Assembly: GCA_007136375.1 (NCBI GenBank) | Contig: SLHB01000472.1 | Span: 1-8,191, forward strand | Direction of reading: 5' to 3' | DNA length: 8,191 bases | Origin: Candidatus Hydrogenedentota bacterium | Lineage (GTDB): Bacteria > Hydrogenedentota > Hydrogenedentia > Hydrogenedentales > SLHB01 | Part shown: positions 7,601-8,191 of the stretch, piece by piece | Layout: every line of letters begins with the position of its first letter | Position numbering within the stretch: the first letter of the stretch is position 1 | The notes under the pieces: model-generated | What the model was told of the DNA's origin: nothing | What the model saw: only the letters and a program-made list of their open reading frames with translations | The model's database searches: none | Position numbers and translations under genes: made by a program

Positions 7601-7933
7601 CGCGTCGGGACCATGGCAAGAGAAGCAATTGTTGGAGAGGATGGGGCGGATGTGTTGGTTATAAGTGATGTTGCCGTCCGTTGCGACGGGGCCTTCGGCG
7701 GGCGGCGCGAGGTCCACCTCTCCGTTGACGGCGTTGGTTTCGCCATCCGATCCGGGCCCGTCGTTCGCTCCGTCCGCCAAGGCGGCGGCTTCTACTCCGC
7801 TCATAACGCCGGGGAACTCAGCGGCGTCCTCGCCTTGCCATAAAACGCGGCCCACGGCAAGCGCGAACATGGCCGCGGTGAAGACGACGGCGCCCATGAC
7901 AGCCGCGGCGGCGTATCGGTTCTGATCCTTCAT
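4658..7933 (-). CDS. PSD1 protein: PSCyt1 cytochrome c + DUF1549 (PSCyt2) + DUF1553, membrane-anchored
   Basis: A 1091-residue protein from ATG 7933. Minus-strand AGGA (4-nt spacing) or GAGG (10-nt spacing) could serve as ribosome binding site. One hydrophobic helix (about residues 8-32) anchors or exports it, followed by a low-complexity linker (33-85). Residues 88-200 are PSCyt1, with heme motif CFSCH at 103-107 and probable Met159 ligand in QMPP. DUF1549 (about 222-430) shows DLTGLPPTPEE, RLLASEAYGERMAVHWLD, RYADT, YRDYVIRAFN and EQLAGDLL, and contains a second heme motif CAQCH at 404-408. A charged helical region (445-500) leads to a beta-rich insert (515-665) of jelly-roll type. A second charged helix (685-725) precedes DUF1553 (about 750-1040), with LAEWLVSEENPLIARAVTNRFWALFFGEGL, PDDLG, HPGLLDWL and NTPSQALVLLNDP. 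Length and order are normal for the family. It should be periplasmic and diheme. The reaction is unknown; polymer or glycan oxidation has been a common guess. Confidence 0.94.
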   Translation of the reverse strand: MKDQNRYAAAAVMGAVVFTAAMFALAVGRVLWQGEDAAEFPGVMSGVEAAALADGANDGPGSDGETNAVNGEVDLAPPAEGPVATDGNITYNQHIRPILSNNCFSCHGPDANARHANLRLDTFEGATDTSRGRAAIVPGDAEASEAFRRITTSNPDDQMPPASVEIEDPVGQAVTVSHDPLQPEQQDLVRRWIDAGAEYEEHWAYLPPERPETPDVEQTDWPRNEIDHFILAPLEARGIEPAAEADRETLLRRVTLDLTGLPPTPEEMEAFLEDESPDAYQQAIDRLLASEAYGERMAVHWLDQVRYADTTGYHSDETQPVWAYRDYVIRAFNDNMPFDQFTREQLAGDLLEDPSEDQLIASGFNRLNLTTAEGGAQEKEYLAMYMADRVEATGSAFMGASMSCAQCHDHKYDPYTIKDFYSFGAFFADIQEPGVYSHETVREPSMEYVQREYRELLDQLREELKETDEAFALRDSELDAFDAWRADLRERVAQAEPREEAWLRDRVDDVGGFEEVQGDWNYISADDGPVHRGEVSRLQQADGLEQHYVRAVNEPIQAEEDTVIYCWVWLDPENPPAAVMLQFHTRENGWAHRAAWGEDVIPYGRNDDDDNPGHLRMGSLPAVGEWTRLAVPASSVGVVGLQVDGAAFTQHDGAVYWDELGFEARSVEGVPIAVSSLADHSFDELDEDQQQAFTRQFRRETEPERFVSLDERRAELEREHDGIMEKGVVHQVLITQARDEPRETRVLPRGNWMDDSGEVVEPAVPAFLGSAKTEEGRATRLDLAEWLVSEENPLIARAVTNRFWALFFGEGLSRSPDDLGSQGEMPTHPGLLDWLGVEFRESGWDVKHMVRLMVTSQAYRQSSQPRPELREADPDNRLLARQIPRRLDAEFVRDNALAAAGLLHTDMFGPPIMPYQPEGHWDHLNFPRRTYEHDEDENQWRRGVYIHRQRTFLHPMLMAFDAPSREMCVAYRNRSNTPSQALVLLNDPSFVEAARVFAEQILQRPEETPEERAAWAFRRALARDPEARELDVLKTLYENHLRHYREHPEEAEELLQVGIWEGPDSLDPVEIAAWTSVARTTLNLHETITRY

Positions 7934-7959
7934 ACTGTCCTGCCCTCGTTCTCCCGTTA

Positions 7960-7974
7960 GCCGGGCAAGCCGGC
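7960..7974 (-). repeat. Possible 5' UTR hairpin of the PSD1 gene
   Basis: GCCGG (7960-7964) and CCGGC (7970-7974) form a 5-bp perfect stem with a 5-nt loop, 26 nt upstream of the PSD1 start codon. It may be a leader structure affecting translation. Short GC stems are frequent by chance in such DNA. Confidence 0.25.
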
Positions 7975-8020
7975 CGATTCGCTCCGCGCCAAGGAGGCGG
8001 CGAAATGCATCATTAGCGTA

Positions 8021-8031
8021 CCCGAAACGGG
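8021..8031. repeat. CCCG-N3-CGGG palindrome in the operon leader
   Basis: CCCGAAACGGG is a palindrome with 4-bp arms. A near copy, CCCGAACGGG, lies at 8082-8091, centred about 60 bp away, and a third CCCG/CGGG pair is at 7953-7965. The two close copies could be sites for a dimeric regulator; this is inferred from symmetry and position only. Confidence 0.3.
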
Positions 8032-8049
8032 CTGGTCAACGCAAAATTC

Positions 8050-8063
8050 ATCAGAAAACTGAT
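8050..8063. repeat. AT-rich palindrome ATCAG-N4-CTGAT (operator or terminator candidate)
   Basis: Two perfect 5-bp arms (8050-8054 and 8059-8063) surround AAAA on the plus strand. It lies 29 nt beyond the amidohydrolase stop and 116 nt upstream of the PSD1 start. On the minus strand it is followed by GAATTTTG, so a weak terminator for the upstream gene is possible. A transcription factor operator is the alternative. Confidence 0.3.
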
Positions 8064-8081
8064 AACGTTCCGCTGCTTTCT

Positions 8082-8091
8082 CCCGAACGGG
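8082..8091. repeat. CCCG-N2-CGGG palindrome just after the partial amidohydrolase gene
   Basis: CCCGAACGGG begins right next to the stop codon of the minus-strand amidohydrolase. It could form a small hairpin at that mRNA's 3' end, but no T-run follows. It resembles the palindrome at 8021-8031. Confidence 0.25.
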
Positions 8092-8092
8092 G

Positions 8093-8191
8093 TCACATCT
8101 CTCCGGCCAACTGAGGAAAGAGCCGCATCGCGTTGCCGCCGAGGACCGTGATCTTCTGATTCTGGGTGAAGCCGCTCAGGTTGACGCGGCC
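8093..8191 (-). CDS. C-terminal end of an amidohydrolase family protein (5' part outside window)
   Basis: On the minus strand the frame is open from the window edge to TGA at 8095-8093 and gives 32 residues. They contain KITVLGGNAMRLFPQL, which matches the end of amidohydrolase-related (Amidohydro_2, COG2159) proteins, where K-I-L-G-x-N-A-x-R-L-F forms the last strand and helix after the barrel. This piece contains no catalytic residues. The gene runs in the same direction as the cytochrome operon and ends 159 nt before it, so it may be the first gene of the same unit or a separate neighbour. Confidence 0.7.
   Translation of the reverse strand, partial: GRVNLSGFTQNQKITVLGGNAMRLFPQLAGEM

Larger units (their letters stand above)
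7934..8092. other. Intergenic leader of the cytochrome operon
   Basis: The 159 nt between the partial amidohydrolase stop and the PSD1 start hold no coding frame that I can support. They contain an AT-richer core around 8041-8070, unlike the GC-rich flanks, and several short palindromes. On the minus strand TTGACC (8034-8039) could be a -35 box, but no good -10 box lies at the right distance, so no promoter is called with confidence. Confidence 0.5.

Noticed and set aside
8012..8039. Sigma-70 promoter with TTGACC as -35 on the minus strand
   Set aside because: No -10 hexamer with more than three matches lies 16-18 nt downstream, so it is mentioned only as a weak possibility.
1..8191. CRISPR array, tRNA, rRNA, insertion sequence or transposase
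   Set aside because: I saw no spaced direct repeats, tRNA-like cloverleaf, rRNA core sequence or transposase motifs. Nearly the whole window is filled by five genes.

Overview
The window looks like high-GC chromosomal DNA from a bacterium of the Planctomycetota/Verrucomicrobiota type, or a related lineage such as Hydrogenedentota. The basis is the gene set. A PSCyt1-DUF1549-DUF1553 ('PSD1') multiheme protein sits beside a Tat-exported DUF1501 protein, followed by a membrane-bound PSCyt1 cytochrome carrying leucine-rich repeats. These families are strongly expanded in that group. No database search was possible, so the lineage is inferred from domain content.

Layout. (1) Positions 1-309, plus strand: the C-terminal end of a GtrB/ArnC-like family 2 glycosyltransferase. 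Its stop codon overlaps the GTG start of a small amidohydrolase-like TIM-barrel protein (306-1085), so the two are probably translationally coupled. (2) Positions 1086-1232: a short convergent gap with a 10-bp perfect inverted repeat, probably a bidirectional terminator. (3) Positions 1233-7933, minus strand: a three-gene operon in the order PSD1 protein (7933-4658), DUF1501 protein (4604-3135), DUF2231-cytochrome-LRR-YHS fusion (3074-1233). Its intergenic gaps are 53 and 60 nt. (4) Positions 7934-8092: a leader region with several short palindromes and the likely place for operon regulation. (5) Positions 8093-8191, minus strand: the last 32 residues of a second amidohydrolase, running out of the window.

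The three minus-strand products are all predicted to be exported or membrane-bound, and together they carry three c-type heme attachment motifs: two in the PSD1 protein and one in the fusion protein. A reasonable inference is a cell-envelope redox module. In it, the PSD1 and DUF1501 proteins would act on an unknown, perhaps polymeric, substrate, and the four-helix membrane cytochrome would take or pass electrons. Its LRR and YHS-like Cys domains would add protein and metal contacts. The functions of DUF1501, DUF1549 and DUF1553 are not established, so this is a hypothesis. The most unusual single object is the 613-residue fusion protein.
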